Part shown: piece by piece, positions 15,572 through 27,588 of the stretch
How positions within the stretch are numbered: position 1 is the stretch's first letter
Layout: the number at the start of each line of letters is the position of its first letter
Assembly: GCA_020061125.1 (NCBI GenBank)
Contig: JAGUYV010000165.1
Span: 1-37,269 of the forward strand
Direction: 5' to 3'
Source: a bacterium
GTDB taxonomy: Bacteria > UBP15 > UBA6099 > DSWB01
Length of the DNA stretch: 37,269 nt
Made by a program: the position numbers and the translations under genes
Notes under the pieces: generated by a model
Told to the model about the DNA's origin: nothing
Databases searched by the model: none
The model's input: only the letters and a program-made list of their open reading frames with translations

Positions 15572-16420
15572 ATGGCAAAAGACAACACCGGCAACATGAA
15601 ACTGGAACAGGACACGACATTCAAATTCGGATGCAATAAAGGCGCGGGCTGCTTCACTGAATGCTGCGGCGATGTAATCATCTTCTTGTCTCCCTATGAC
15701 ATCGTTCGCATTAAGAACCGCCTCGGCATGCCCTCTTACGAATTTCTCGAAAAATACACAATCCTTCCAATTCACAAGGAAATGCGGTTCCCGATCCGCA
15801 TCCTCAAGATGAACGACGACGCGAAGAAACGCTGCCCGTTCGTCACGGATGACGGGTGCAACATCTACGACGAACGCCCCTGGCCGTGCCGCATGTACCC
15901 GGTGACCGAGGATGCGGACCCCAGCGGCGCCACAGACAAAATTTACGCGCTGCTTCGCGAGGACCGGTGCAAAGGACACGACAGCGCGAATTGCCAGGCT
16001 TACACTCTGGGCCAATGGCTCGACAACCAGGGACTGCGCGAATACGAAGAATTCAACGCTCTTTACGCCAAAGTCACGGACAACTCATACTTCGATGCCG
16101 GCGGCGTGCTGAACGAGCAGAAAATGCACATGTTCCACACCGCGATATACGACATTGATCGGTTCCGCATGTTCGTGTTCGAAACCAAGTTCCTCAAAAT
16201 GTACGAGGTGGACGAGGCGCGGCAGGAAAAGATGAAGGCCGACGATATGGAACTGCTGCGCTTTGGATTCGACTGGCTCCGGTTTTCTCTGTTCGGCGAA
16301 GACACGGTGAAACCCCGGGAAGAGGCTGTTCGCGAATTCAAGCAGGGCGCGGACGCGGCCCAGGAAGCCAAGGAAAAAGCCGGCCTGCCCGACGATCGCG
16401 GCTGGCACAAGAAGGAATAG
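15572..16420 (+). CDS. YkgJ-family cysteine-cluster protein
   Basis: A 282-residue protein with the pattern of YkgJ-type iron- or zinc-cluster proteins: FKFGCNKGAGCFTECC (Cys21, Cys27, Cys31, Cys32), then LSPYDIVRIKNRLGM, and Cys88, Cys96 and Cys106 in CPFVTDDGCNIYDERPWPCRMYP. The C-terminal half is helical and rich in charged residues (EARQEKMKADDMELLRFG, AAQEAKEKAGLPDDRG) and is not recognised. The family is thought to bind a metal cluster, but no reaction is established. It ends in TAG (16418-16420), with an in-frame TAA 11 codons later. The gene lies 62 bases upstream of qmoA and is probably cotranscribed with it. An assembly or maturation role for Apr or Qmo is an inference from position. 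Confidence 0.8.
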   Translation: MAKDNTGNMKLEQDTTFKFGCNKGAGCFTECCGDVIIFLSPYDIVRIKNRLGMPSYEFLEKYTILPIHKEMRFPIRILKMNDDAKKRCPFVTDDGCNIYDERPWPCRMYPVTEDADPSGATDKIYALLREDRCKGHDSANCQAYTLGQWLDNQGLREYEEFNALYAKVTDNSYFDAGGVLNEQKMHMFHTAIYDIDRFRMFVFETKFLKMYEVDEARQEKMKADDMELLRFGFDWLRFSLFGEDTVKPREEAVREFKQGADAAQEAKEKAGLPDDRGWHKKE

Positions 16421-16482
16421 CGCATCACGCAAGGCTTTTGCTTGTGGCAATAAACAAAATTCAGACAGAGGCGGGAAAAGAC

Positions 16483-17730
16483 ATGGCAGACATTTCAAAA
16501 CCCATCCTGGTCATCGGAGGCGGCATCAGCGGCGTGACCACAGCGGTGGAAGCGGCCGAGGCCGGCGCCAAAGTCGTCATCGTCGAGAGCAACCCCTATC
16601 TCGGCGGCCGCGTGGCCCAGCTTCACCAGTACTTCCCCAAGCTGTGCCCACCCAACTGCGGCCTCGAAATCAATTTCAAGCGCATCAAGTTCAACCCCGA
16701 CATCACCTTCTACACGGACGCCAAGGTCACGAGCGTGTCCGGCTCCAGAGGGAATTTTGATGTCACCATCACGCTCAATCCGCGCTTCGTGAATGAAAAA
16801 TGCACGGCGTGCGGCGAGTGCGAAAAGGTTTGCGCGACCGAAGTTCCCAGCAAGTTCAACTACGGCCTGAACAAGGTCAAGGCCATCAGCCTGCCGCACG
16901 AGATGGCGTTTCCGAACCGCTACTGGTTCGACGCTTCCGCGGCATCACTCGATGAGCTGAAAAAATGCGCCGCCGCCTGCAAGTACGGCGCCATTGACCC
17001 CGACGCCAAGCCCGAGACCGTAACCGTGAACGCGGGCGCCATCGTGGTCGCCACGGGCTGGAAGCCATACGACATGGCCAGCCTGGACCTGCTGGGCGCC
17101 GGGCAGTTGCCCAATGTCATCAGCAATGTTCAGATGGAGCGCCTGGCCGCGGAGAACGGACCCACCAAGGGCAAAATCCTGCGCCCGGCCGACCAGAAGG
17201 AACCCGAAAGCATCGCCTTCGTGCAATGCGCCGGATCCCGGGACGAGAACCACCTTAAACAGTGCTCGTCCATCTGCTGCCTGGCCTCGCTCAAGCAGAT
17301 CAATTATGTGCGGCAGCAATATCCCGACATCCCCATTTACATGTTCTACATTGATGTGCGCGCCAACGGCCGGTACGAGGATTTCTTCGTGAAAGTGGCC
17401 AAGGACGACGCCAACCTCACGCTCGTCAAGGGCAAGGTGGCGAGCATCAAACAGGACGGTCCCGACCTGCTGCTCGAGGCCGAGGACACGCTCACCGGCA
17501 AAAAGACGTCCCAGAAAGTGAACATGGCTGTGCTCGCAACCGGCATGCAGCCCGCCAGAAACGGCCTGTCGATCCCGGGGCTTGACTACGACGATATGGA
17601 CTTCGTGATTTCCGAACCGGACACCACGGGCATTATCGGCGTGGGTTGCGCCAAAAGCCCCGTGGAAGTGGTCCAGTGCATGCGCAACGCCACCGGCGCC
17701 GCGCTTAAAGCCATCCAATGTTGCAAATGA
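16483..17730 (+). CDS. qmoA: QmoA, HdrA-like flavoprotein of the Qmo complex
   Basis: A 415-residue cytoplasmic subunit of the quinone-interacting membrane-bound oxidoreductase. The ATG at 16483 is preferred over the TTG at 16438 because GGCGGGAAAAG precedes it and MADISKPILVIGGGISG puts the FAD fold at its normal place. The FAD motif is at residues 10-17 (VIGGGISG). Cys107, Cys110, Cys113 and Cys117 (CTACGECEKVC) form a [4Fe-4S] motif, and Cys54, Cys59 and CSSICC add HdrA-type cysteines. The complex couples menaquinol oxidation to APS reductase. qmoB starts 20 bases later. Confidence 0.95.
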   Translation: MADISKPILVIGGGISGVTTAVEAAEAGAKVVIVESNPYLGGRVAQLHQYFPKLCPPNCGLEINFKRIKFNPDITFYTDAKVTSVSGSRGNFDVTITLNPRFVNEKCTACGECEKVCATEVPSKFNYGLNKVKAISLPHEMAFPNRYWFDASAASLDELKKCAAACKYGAIDPDAKPETVTVNAGAIVVATGWKPYDMASLDLLGAGQLPNVISNVQMERLAAENGPTKGKILRPADQKEPESIAFVQCAGSRDENHLKQCSSICCLASLKQINYVRQQYPDIPIYMFYIDVRANGRYEDFFVKVAKDDANLTLVKGKVASIKQDGPDLLLEAEDTLTGKKTSQKVNMAVLATGMQPARNGLSIPGLDYDDMDFVISEPDTTGIIGVGCAKSPVEVVQCMRNATGAALKAIQCCK

Positions 17731-17750
17731 CTTGAGGAGGATATACCGAA

Positions 17751-19985
17751 ATGGCAGATAAAATGGTGAAAAAGACAGGCGTATACCTCTGCAGCGGCTG
17801 CGACATCGGCGGCGCTCTGAATATGGAAGCGCTCGAAAAGATGGTCAACAGCGAAGTCAAGCCCGCAGTGTGCAGAACCAGCGAAGCCCTGTGCTTGCCC
17901 GAGGCATGGGCCGCGGTGGAAGCCGACATGAACAACGAGGGCGTGAACTGCGTGCTGCTGTGCGCTTGCTCCTCGCGCGACAAAACTGATGTGTTCGCTG
18001 TGGATCTCGACAAACTCATCGAGCGCGTGCCGATCCGCGAGCAGGTGGCGTGGGTCTCAAAACCCAATGACGAAGACACGCAGATGCTGGCCGAGGACTA
18101 CATCCGCATGGGCGCGTCCAAGCTCAAGGACATGGAGCCGCCCGTGCCCTGGTTCCAGGAAGACGAAAAAGCCGAACCCATTGACAAGACCATCCTGGTC
18201 ATCGGCGGCGGCATCGCTGGCATGACTGCGGCCCTCGAAACCAGCAAAGCCGGTTACAAGGCAGTGCTCGTGGAAAAGGAATCCCAGCTCGGCGGTTTCG
18301 CCAACAACTTCAAGAAACAGACCCCTACCAAATCCCCTTGGACCGATCTTGAGGATCCCGGCGTTGCCGCCCTTGCTTCGGCTGTTCAGGGCGATGGCAA
18401 CATCACCGTACTCACTGGAACTACCGTGGAAAAGATCAAGGGTGGCCCCGGCCTGTTCGACTGCTCATTCACCGGCGGCAAGGAAATGCGCGTGGGCGCC
18501 ATCGTGCAGGCATCAGGCTGGAAACCTTACAAAGCCGAAAAGCTGGATCACCTGGGCTATGGCAAATCCTCCGATGTGGTCACCAACATCGAGTTCGAGA
18601 AAATGGCCAAGGCCGGCGCCATTAAGCGCCCGTCCGACGGAAAATCGCCGGACAGCGTGGCGTTCATCCAGTGCGCCGGATCGCGCGACGCCGAACGCTT
18701 GCCCTACTGCTCCAGCGTGTGCTGCGCGGTCAGCCTCAAGCAGGCCAAGTATGTGCGCGAGACCAACCCGGACGCCAAAGCGTACATCATCTACAAAGAC
18801 ATGCGCACACCCGCGCAGATGGAGAATTTCTACAAAGCCATGCAGGCAGACCCCGGCATCATGCTCACCAAGGGCGAAATCCGCTCCATCGAACTGGACG
18901 CGGACAAATCCCTTGGCATTGAAGTGGGCGAAACCATCCTGGGCGGCGACATCAAGCTGAACGCCGACATGGTTGTGTTGGCCACCGGAATGGTGCCCAG
19001 CACCCTTGTTGAGGACGACGACGCCGCAGGCACCGGCCTCACCGAAGACGGAAAGAAAGCCGCGGCCAGCGCCGAAGCCGGCGCCATGATTCTCAACCTC
19101 GGCTACCGCAAGGGCACGGATCTGCCCACCCTTAAGTACGGGTTCCCGGACTCGCACTACATTTGCTTCCCCTACGAAACCCAGCGCACGGGCATCTTCG
19201 CATGCGGCACGGTACGCGCTCCCATGAGCGTGGCGCAAACCGTATCCGACGCCACGGGCGCGGCCCTCAAAGCCATCCAGTGCGTGGAACTCACGGCAAA
19301 GGGAAATGCCGTGCACCCGCGCAGCTACGACAATGCCTACCCCGAGTTTTTCTTGAGCCGCTGCACCCAGTGCAAACGATGCACCGAGGAATGCCCGTTC
19401 GGCACCCTGGACGAGGACGAAAAAGGCACTCCCAAGCCCAACCCCACTCGCTGCCGCCGCTGCGGCGTGTGCATGGGCGCTTGCCCCGAGCGCATCGTGT
19501 CCTTCAAGAACTACAATGTGCCCATGATCGGCAACATGATCAAATCCGTGGAAGTGCCGGATGAAAGCGACGAAAAGCCCCGCATCATCGGCCTCATCTG
19601 CGAGAACGACGCCCTGCCCGCCCTGGACATGGCCTGCAAACTCAAAACCCAGATCAGCCCCTGGATCCGCTTCGTGAACCTGCGCTGCCTGGGTTCGGTC
19701 AACACCGTATGGGTGGCCGACGCCATGAGCAAGGGCATGGACGGCATCCTGCTCTTCGGCTGCAAGTACGGCGATGACTACCAGTGCCACTTCATCAAGG
19801 GCAGCGAGCTGTGCAACCGCCGCATGGAGAACATCTCCGAGACCCTCGACAAACTCGCTCTGGAATCCGATCGCATCAAGATGGTTGAGGTAGCCATTTC
19901 CGACTACCAGAAACTGCCACAAATCATAAACGACTTCTGTGCGGAAATCGAAGAACTCGATCCCAACCCGTACAAGGGGTTCTAA
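17751..19985 (+). CDS. qmoB: QmoB, HdrA/MvhD-like flavo-iron-sulfur protein of the Qmo complex
   Basis: A 744-residue subunit behind GAGGAGGATA. Residues 1-140 resemble the HdrA N-terminal domain (GVYLCSGCDIGGAL, then Cys41 and Cys48, LLCACSSRD). FAD-binding (VIGGGIAGMTAAL) is at about 150-162. A two-cluster ferredoxin domain has Cys538, Cys541, Cys544 and Cys548, then Cys568, Cys571, Cys574 and Cys578. A MvhD-like C-terminal domain (from about 600, with FGCKYGDDYQCHF and CNRR) is typical of QmoB and would contact a redox partner. It works with QmoA and QmoC to deliver quinol electrons to AprBA; electron bifurcation has been proposed for the family. Confidence 0.95.
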   Translation: MADKMVKKTGVYLCSGCDIGGALNMEALEKMVNSEVKPAVCRTSEALCLPEAWAAVEADMNNEGVNCVLLCACSSRDKTDVFAVDLDKLIERVPIREQVAWVSKPNDEDTQMLAEDYIRMGASKLKDMEPPVPWFQEDEKAEPIDKTILVIGGGIAGMTAALETSKAGYKAVLVEKESQLGGFANNFKKQTPTKSPWTDLEDPGVAALASAVQGDGNITVLTGTTVEKIKGGPGLFDCSFTGGKEMRVGAIVQASGWKPYKAEKLDHLGYGKSSDVVTNIEFEKMAKAGAIKRPSDGKSPDSVAFIQCAGSRDAERLPYCSSVCCAVSLKQAKYVRETNPDAKAYIIYKDMRTPAQMENFYKAMQADPGIMLTKGEIRSIELDADKSLGIEVGETILGGDIKLNADMVVLATGMVPSTLVEDDDAAGTGLTEDGKKAAASAEAGAMILNLGYRKGTDLPTLKYGFPDSHYICFPYETQRTGIFACGTVRAPMSVAQTVSDATGAALKAIQCVELTAKGNAVHPRSYDNAYPEFFLSRCTQCKRCTEECPFGTLDEDEKGTPKPNPTRCRRCGVCMGACPERIVSFKNYNVPMIGNMIKSVEVPDESDEKPRIIGLICENDALPALDMACKLKTQISPWIRFVNLRCLGSVNTVWVADAMSKGMDGILLFGCKYGDDYQCHFIKGSELCNRRMENISETLDKLALESDRIKMVEVAISDYQKLPQIINDFCAEIEELDPNPYKGF

Positions 19986-20009
19986 TCAGGATTCCGAGGA
20001 GGTTATTGC

Positions 20010-21263
20010 ATGTCACACCACAAACCCGAAGTCATTAAGCCGGACCTCAAGTTCGCCACCGAGGTCATCGGCATGGGCGCGGACGACATGGAGAAGTGCT
20101 ACCAGTGCGCCACCTGCTCGGTGGTGTGCCCCATTTCTCCGGCCGACTCACCCTTCCCCCGCCGCGAAATGCTCTGGGCGCAATGGGGCCTCAAAGACAA
20201 GCTCATGGGCGACCCCAATGTGTTCCTGTGCCACCAGTGCGGCGACTGCTCGGACAAGTGCCCGCGCGACGCCAAGCCCGGCGATGTGCTCGGCGCCATC
20301 CGCGCCTTCGCCTACAGGCACTTCGCCACGCCGTCCTTCATGGGCACGGCCTTGAGCGACCCCAAGTTCCTGCCTGCGCTCATCCTGTTCCCGGCCGTGC
20401 TCCTGCTCGCCATCATGGGCGTACTCTCCACAGGCATCCCCGCGGACATAGCCGCGAGCATCCTGCCCGAACGCCTCGCGCACCTCGAACACGAGTTCCA
20501 GATCGCCTTCTTCCCCGCAGGCAAAATCGTGTTCGCCAAGATGTTCCCGCATCTGGGAATGGTTGACGCTGTCTTTGTAACTCTATCTCTGCTCGTATTC
20601 CTCTCGTTCTTCGCCAGCATCAAAAAGTTCTGGTCCGCCATGGAAACCACGGTGGACCTGCCGAACAAGAAGTCCGTGGGCGAAGCGTTCAGCGAAACGC
20701 TGTCCGAGTTCCTGCCGCACAAGAAGTTCACCGAATGCGGCGACAACAAGGATCGCGCCCAGCCGCACATGCTCCTGTTCTGGAGCTTCGTGATCCTGTT
20801 CGTGGTCACGGCTTTCGTAGCCGGCGGCTTTTGGGTCTTCGATGTGCTCATTCCGGCCGTGGGCGCGGAGGTTCACAACCCGTTCCTGTCACCGCTGGAC
20901 TTCAAGAGCGTGTCCCACATCATCCTCAAGATCATGGCCGCCGCGGGCGCCGCACTTCTGATGTACGGCATCATCAAGATCATCCAGAACCGCAGCAACC
21001 CGGACAAAAAAATGAACACCAGTTACGCGGACTGGTTCTTCATCGGCGTGGTGTTCGCCGTTGGCGCCACGGGCATCCTGTCCTGGGCCTTCCGCCTTGC
21101 GGGCATCGGTATCCTGGCCTACAGCGTGTACTTCCTGCACCTCGTGGCCGTGTTCATGCTTCTGGGCTACTTCCCGTTCTCTAAGTTCGCGCACATGGTC
21201 TACCGCTTCACCGCCATCATGTTCGCCAAAGTCAAGGACATTGATGTGAAACTGGCCGCGTAA
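20010..21263 (+). CDS. qmoC: QmoC, membrane subunit of the Qmo complex
   Basis: A 417-residue fusion of an HdrC-like ferredoxin part with a NarI/HdrE-like membrane part. The first part has two [4Fe-4S] sets: Cys30, Cys33, Cys36, Cys40 and Cys74, Cys77, Cys80, Cys84. The second has five or six transmembrane segments from about residue 113 to 410 (LPALILFPAVLLLAIMG, AVFVTLSLLVFLSFFA, LLFWSFVILFVVTAFVAGG, IMAAAGAALLMYGII, WFFIGVVFAVGATGILSW and AVFMLLGYFPFSKFAHM), with histidines placed to bind heme b. It oxidises menaquinol. The start follows GAGGAGG, 24 bases after qmoB. A terminator follows. Confidence 0.95.
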   Translation: MSHHKPEVIKPDLKFATEVIGMGADDMEKCYQCATCSVVCPISPADSPFPRREMLWAQWGLKDKLMGDPNVFLCHQCGDCSDKCPRDAKPGDVLGAIRAFAYRHFATPSFMGTALSDPKFLPALILFPAVLLLAIMGVLSTGIPADIAASILPERLAHLEHEFQIAFFPAGKIVFAKMFPHLGMVDAVFVTLSLLVFLSFFASIKKFWSAMETTVDLPNKKSVGEAFSETLSEFLPHKKFTECGDNKDRAQPHMLLFWSFVILFVVTAFVAGGFWVFDVLIPAVGAEVHNPFLSPLDFKSVSHIILKIMAAAGAALLMYGIIKIIQNRSNPDKKMNTSYADWFFIGVVFAVGATGILSWAFRLAGIGILAYSVYFLHLVAVFMLLGYFPFSKFAHMVYRFTAIMFAKVKDIDVKLAA

Positions 21264-21298
21264 CAATGCGGCTTGCGCAAGACATAATGCAACTCCGG

Positions 21299-21330
21299 GC
21301 CGGTCGTGCAAACCGCACGGCCGGCTTTTT
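21299..21330 (+). terminator. Terminator after qmoC
   Basis: An 11-bp stem with one G-T wobble pair (GCCGGTCGTGC at 21299-21309 and GCACGGCCGGC at 21315-21325) and loop AAACC, followed by five T residues. It ends the qmo transcript. Confidence 0.85.
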
Positions 21331-21359
21331 CTTTCTGGTCCGTATTATCCGATCTTCCC

Positions 21360-21389
21360 TTGATCTTTGGATATGAAAAAACATTAAAT
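21360..21389 (+). promoter_or_regulatory. Possible promoter of the CoADR-rhodanese gene
   Basis: TTGATC, 18 bases, TTAAAT in the AT-rich stretch after the qmoC terminator. It is a weak sigma-70-like match about 135 bases before the start. A separate promoter is expected because a terminator lies between, but this one is not certain. Confidence 0.3.
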
Positions 21390-21523
21390 ATGAATATGTG
21401 CGAAGCTTTTGTTACCAGTTGCATACCAAGCCATATTGATAATGCTTACAACCGGGTGGAATGGAGTCCGTCCGCGCCCATGAAGGCGCGGGCACATCGT
21501 TTTTGAAAGGATGGCCAATACAC

Positions 21524-23254
21524 ATGACGGAAACTGGAAAACGCATCGTTATCATCGGCGGCGTGGCGTGCGGACCCAAAGCGGCGGCGCGCGCGCGGCG
21601 CTGCGATCCTCACGCGCACATCACCATGATTGAGCAGGGGGAATTCGTGTCCTTCGCGGGCTGCGGCATGCCCTACTACATCGCGGGCGCAGTGCCGGAA
21701 AAAGAAGGCCTCATGACAACCACCACCGGCTATGTGCGCGACCCCGAATACTTCAGGCTCATGAAGGAAGTGACCGTGCTCACCGGAACGCGCGCGGACC
21801 GCATTGACCGGGAAAATAAGCTCGTTCATGCAACAAACCTCAAAACCGGGGAAACTTCGGCGTTCCAGTATGACAAACTCGTTATTGCCACGGGCGCGCG
21901 GCCCATCGTTCCGCCGCTCGAAGGCATCAATCTCAAGGGCATCTACACCCTGCGCAGCCTCGAGGAAGCCATTGAAATCCGCAAGACCATCGAAGAGAAC
22001 ATGGAACTTGAAAACGCGGTCATCGTTGGCGGCGGCCGCATCAGCCTGGAAGTAACCGACGCATTCGCCAATCAGGGCGTGGACGCCACTATTGTCGAGT
22101 TGCTCGACTCCCTGCTCGCCACAATGCTCGACCCCGAGCTGGCTCTCTATCTCGAAAACACGCTCAAAAAGCACGGCATGACCATACTCACAAGTGAAAA
22201 AGTGCTGCGCTTCGAGGGAGACTCCGACGGGCGAGTGGCGAAAGTGGTCACCGACAAGCGGGAAATTGATGCGCAAATGGCAATAGTGGCCGTTGGCGTG
22301 CGCCCAAATGCGGATCTCGCAAAAGCCGCCGGACTTGAAATCGGGGAATCAGGCGGCATCAAGGTCAACGAACATATGCAAACCAGCGACCCCGACATTT
22401 TTGCGGGCGGCGACTGTGTGGAGACCGATAATCTCGTCACCGGCAGAAAGTGCCTCATGCCCCTCGGATCCGTTGCCAACCGGCAGGGCCGGGTGATCGG
22501 CGACAACATCACCGGCTTCAGCAGAGACACCTACCCGGGCGTGGTGGGAACCTCCATGCTCAAGGCCCTGGATCTCAATATCGGAAAAGTTGGCCTCACA
22601 GAATCCGAAGCGTCAAGGATGGGGTACGACGCCGTATCCATGATCAGTCCAGGCGCGGACAAATCGCACTTCTACCCTGGCGGGAAGACCTTGATCATCA
22701 AGCTCGTGGCCGAACGCGCATCCCAGCGCCTGCTCGGCGTACAGGTCATAGGGCCAGGAGACATGCCCAGGGTTGTGGACACCGTGGCTGCGGCGCTTAC
22801 CGCCAACATGACCCTGCATCAACTCGCCAATCTTGATGTAGGCTACGCCCCTCCCTATGCGTCCGCCATCTCGCCACTTGCGCACTGCGCCAATGCGCTT
22901 CGAAACAAAATCAACGGACTGGCGGAATCCCTTTCTCTTCCCGATTTCAAAAAACGGCTTGATACACGGGACGATTACATGCTTCTCGATGTGCGCAAGG
23001 AGAACGAAGCCGCCAATGCAACAATTGACGATCCGCGATACCTGATGATTCCCCTTCACGAACTGCCGGAGCGCATGCAGGAAATCCCGTCTGACAAAAA
23101 GATCATTTCCATCTGCCAGGTCGGCGGCCGTTCCTACGAAGCCGTTCTCACGCTCAAGGGCAAAGGCGTACGCAACGCATGCTATGTTGAAGGCGGTATG
23201 TCGGCATGGAGCAAAACTTTCGGCGCTGGACAAGACGACGGGCACGATGAATGA
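21524..23254 (+). CDS. CoA-disulfide/NAD(P)H-dependent polysulfide reductase-like flavoprotein with C-terminal rhodanese
   Basis: A 576-residue cytoplasmic protein. The ATG at 21524 is used because GAAAGGATG lies upstream and the FAD motif IIGGVACGPKAAARARR then sits at the N-terminus. The active-site cysteine Cys47 lies in SFAGCGMPYYIAG, as in CoA-disulfide reductases. An NAD(P)-binding GGGRISLE is near residue 170, and FAD contacts in AGGDCVE. The C-terminal rhodanese domain (about 475-565) keeps its sulfur-carrying cysteine (Cys531, ICQVGGRS). Npsr-type enzymes with this layout reduce polysulfide, elemental sulfur or CoA persulfide. Position next to qmoABC and a DsrK-like gene points to sulfur-intermediate handling. 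Reductase substrate is inferred from family, not shown. Confidence 0.85.
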   Translation: MTETGKRIVIIGGVACGPKAAARARRCDPHAHITMIEQGEFVSFAGCGMPYYIAGAVPEKEGLMTTTTGYVRDPEYFRLMKEVTVLTGTRADRIDRENKLVHATNLKTGETSAFQYDKLVIATGARPIVPPLEGINLKGIYTLRSLEEAIEIRKTIEENMELENAVIVGGGRISLEVTDAFANQGVDATIVELLDSLLATMLDPELALYLENTLKKHGMTILTSEKVLRFEGDSDGRVAKVVTDKREIDAQMAIVAVGVRPNADLAKAAGLEIGESGGIKVNEHMQTSDPDIFAGGDCVETDNLVTGRKCLMPLGSVANRQGRVIGDNITGFSRDTYPGVVGTSMLKALDLNIGKVGLTESEASRMGYDAVSMISPGADKSHFYPGGKTLIIKLVAERASQRLLGVQVIGPGDMPRVVDTVAAALTANMTLHQLANLDVGYAPPYASAISPLAHCANALRNKINGLAESLSLPDFKKRLDTRDDYMLLDVRKENEAANATIDDPRYLMIPLHELPERMQEIPSDKKIISICQVGGRSYEAVLTLKGKGVRNACYVEGGMSAWSKTFGAGQDDGHDE

Positions 23255-23355
23255 CGCGCAATTGTGCGGTGGCTTGCCGCACATTAAAATTGTGAATAAC
23301 AAGATTAGAGTCGCACTCAAACATGGTGGAAATCCAACAAGGGAGGACATTCTCA

Positions 23356-24732
23356 ATGTCCGATTCACAAGAACAGGGATCAGCATCACAGGAGCCAGCT
23401 GTCCCGAATCCCTTACCTTTCAGCGTGGAAACGCCCTGCGGCCCCGGGTGCGCGGAAAAATTTCTCGATGCGTTCAGGGCAATCCTCAAACATTCGAACT
23501 ACGCTGCCATGCTGGATCAGTACGCACGCGTGGACATGCGCTGCGGGCACTGCGCGGACATGTGCCAGATCTACAAAACAACGAAAGATCCCAAGGACAG
23601 TCCCTGCTACCGCACCCAAGTGCTGCTCAACATCTACCGGAACTACTTCATGCTCGACGCAGGCAAAAAGTCCGCCTGCAAAAAAGGGCCGTTGCAGGAC
23701 AGGGACATCATCGAATTCGTGGACTCGTACTACCGCTGCACCACATGCAGGCGCTGCACACAGGAATGTCCGGCCGGCATTGACCATGCGCTGGTCACGC
23801 ACCTGGGCCGCTATATCCTTTCTGAAATGGGCGTCATCCCCAAACCGCTTCAGGCCGCAGTGCGCAACCAGATCGAGGGCGGACACAACAACATCATGAA
23901 CATGTCCCTGCCCGCGCTTCAGGACACGGTCGAATTTCTAGAAGAGGATCTGCAGGACCTGACGGGACAGGAGATCAGGATTCCGATCGGCAAACGAGGC
24001 GTGGATTACATTTTCTACCCGCCAGTCAGCGACTTCATGTCAGAAGCCGAAACCCTCATGGGACACGCCGCAGTTTTTCATGCCATGGGTCTCGGAGACA
24101 ATTGGACCATCAGCGATCAGGTCTATGATTCAAAAAACTACGGGTATTATTACAGCGACTGGATTTTCGAACGCGTGATGAAGACCATGGCCGAAGACAT
24201 CAAGCGGCTTGGCGGCAAGTTCATCGTGATTGGCGAATGCGGGCACGCCACCAAAGCGTCAAAAATCGGGATGGCTTCATGGCACGGACCTAAAGCTCCG
24301 CATGTGCTGAACAGCATCGAATTGCTTTATGACGGCGTGGTGTCCGGCAAGCTCAAGCTCAACCCGGACGCGGTCACGGAAAAAGTCACTTACCACGACC
24401 CCTGCAACATCGGGCGCAACTACGGCCTGTTCGACGAACCGCGCTACATCCTAAAACAGTTCTGTAGGAACTTCGTGGAACTCAAGCCGAACCGCGCCAT
24501 GAACTGGTGCTGCGGCGGCGGCCCGTCGTCCATGGACGACACCAAAGAATTCCGCATGGACATTTCCGGCAAGCTCAAAGCAGAGCAGTTGAAGAATTCA
24601 GGCGCTGATATCGTGGTCAGCCCCTGCGCAAACTGCAAGAAGCAAATCAGCGAACTCATCGCCCATCACGGGCTGAACATGCAGCGCAGCGGCTTGCATG
24701 ATCTGGTCCTCAAAGCTATCGTCTGGGATTAA
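23356..24732 (+). CDS. DsrK/HdrD-like iron-sulfur protein with a CCG domain
   Basis: A 458-residue protein; the ATG at 23356 follows GGGAGGA, and the longer frame from 23323 has no ribosome binding site. Two [4Fe-4S] sets are seen: MRCGHCADMC with a further cysteine in DSPCYR, and RCTTCRRCTQECPAG. The C-terminal half has the cysteine-rich motif of HdrD/DsrK/TmcB proteins: HDPCNIGRNYG, then NWCCGGGPSSM and VSPCANCKK (Cys-X34-CysCys-X37-Cys-X2-Cys), which binds a noncubane cluster acting on disulfides. No transmembrane segment or heme motif is seen, so it needs a partner, and DsrM- or TmcC-like membrane subunits are not in this window. Of DsrK, TmcB and HdrD I cannot choose firmly. The gene follows the CoADR-rhodanese gene by about 100 bases. 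Confidence 0.8.
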   Translation: MSDSQEQGSASQEPAVPNPLPFSVETPCGPGCAEKFLDAFRAILKHSNYAAMLDQYARVDMRCGHCADMCQIYKTTKDPKDSPCYRTQVLLNIYRNYFMLDAGKKSACKKGPLQDRDIIEFVDSYYRCTTCRRCTQECPAGIDHALVTHLGRYILSEMGVIPKPLQAAVRNQIEGGHNNIMNMSLPALQDTVEFLEEDLQDLTGQEIRIPIGKRGVDYIFYPPVSDFMSEAETLMGHAAVFHAMGLGDNWTISDQVYDSKNYGYYYSDWIFERVMKTMAEDIKRLGGKFIVIGECGHATKASKIGMASWHGPKAPHVLNSIELLYDGVVSGKLKLNPDAVTEKVTYHDPCNIGRNYGLFDEPRYILKQFCRNFVELKPNRAMNWCCGGGPSSMDDTKEFRMDISGKLKAEQLKNSGADIVVSPCANCKKQISELIAHHGLNMQRSGLHDLVLKAIVWD

Positions 24733-24781
24733 TGAACTGGAGATTTCCATTCACCCCTCTGCCGAAAATGCGTAAAAGCGA

Positions 24782-24810
24782 ACAGCCCCGGTGACAATCA
24801 CCGGGGCTGT
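24782..24810. terminator. Terminator between the DsrK-like gene and ppdK
   Basis: A perfect 12-bp stem (ACAGCCCCGGTG at 24782-24793 and CACCGGGGCTGT at 24799-24810) with loop ACAAT, followed by ATATTTTGTG. It lies between convergent genes and can serve both. Confidence 0.8.
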
Positions 24811-24840
24811 ATATTTTGTGCAAATTATTCAGTTGCTGCA

Positions 24841-27588
<2,748 letters not shown>

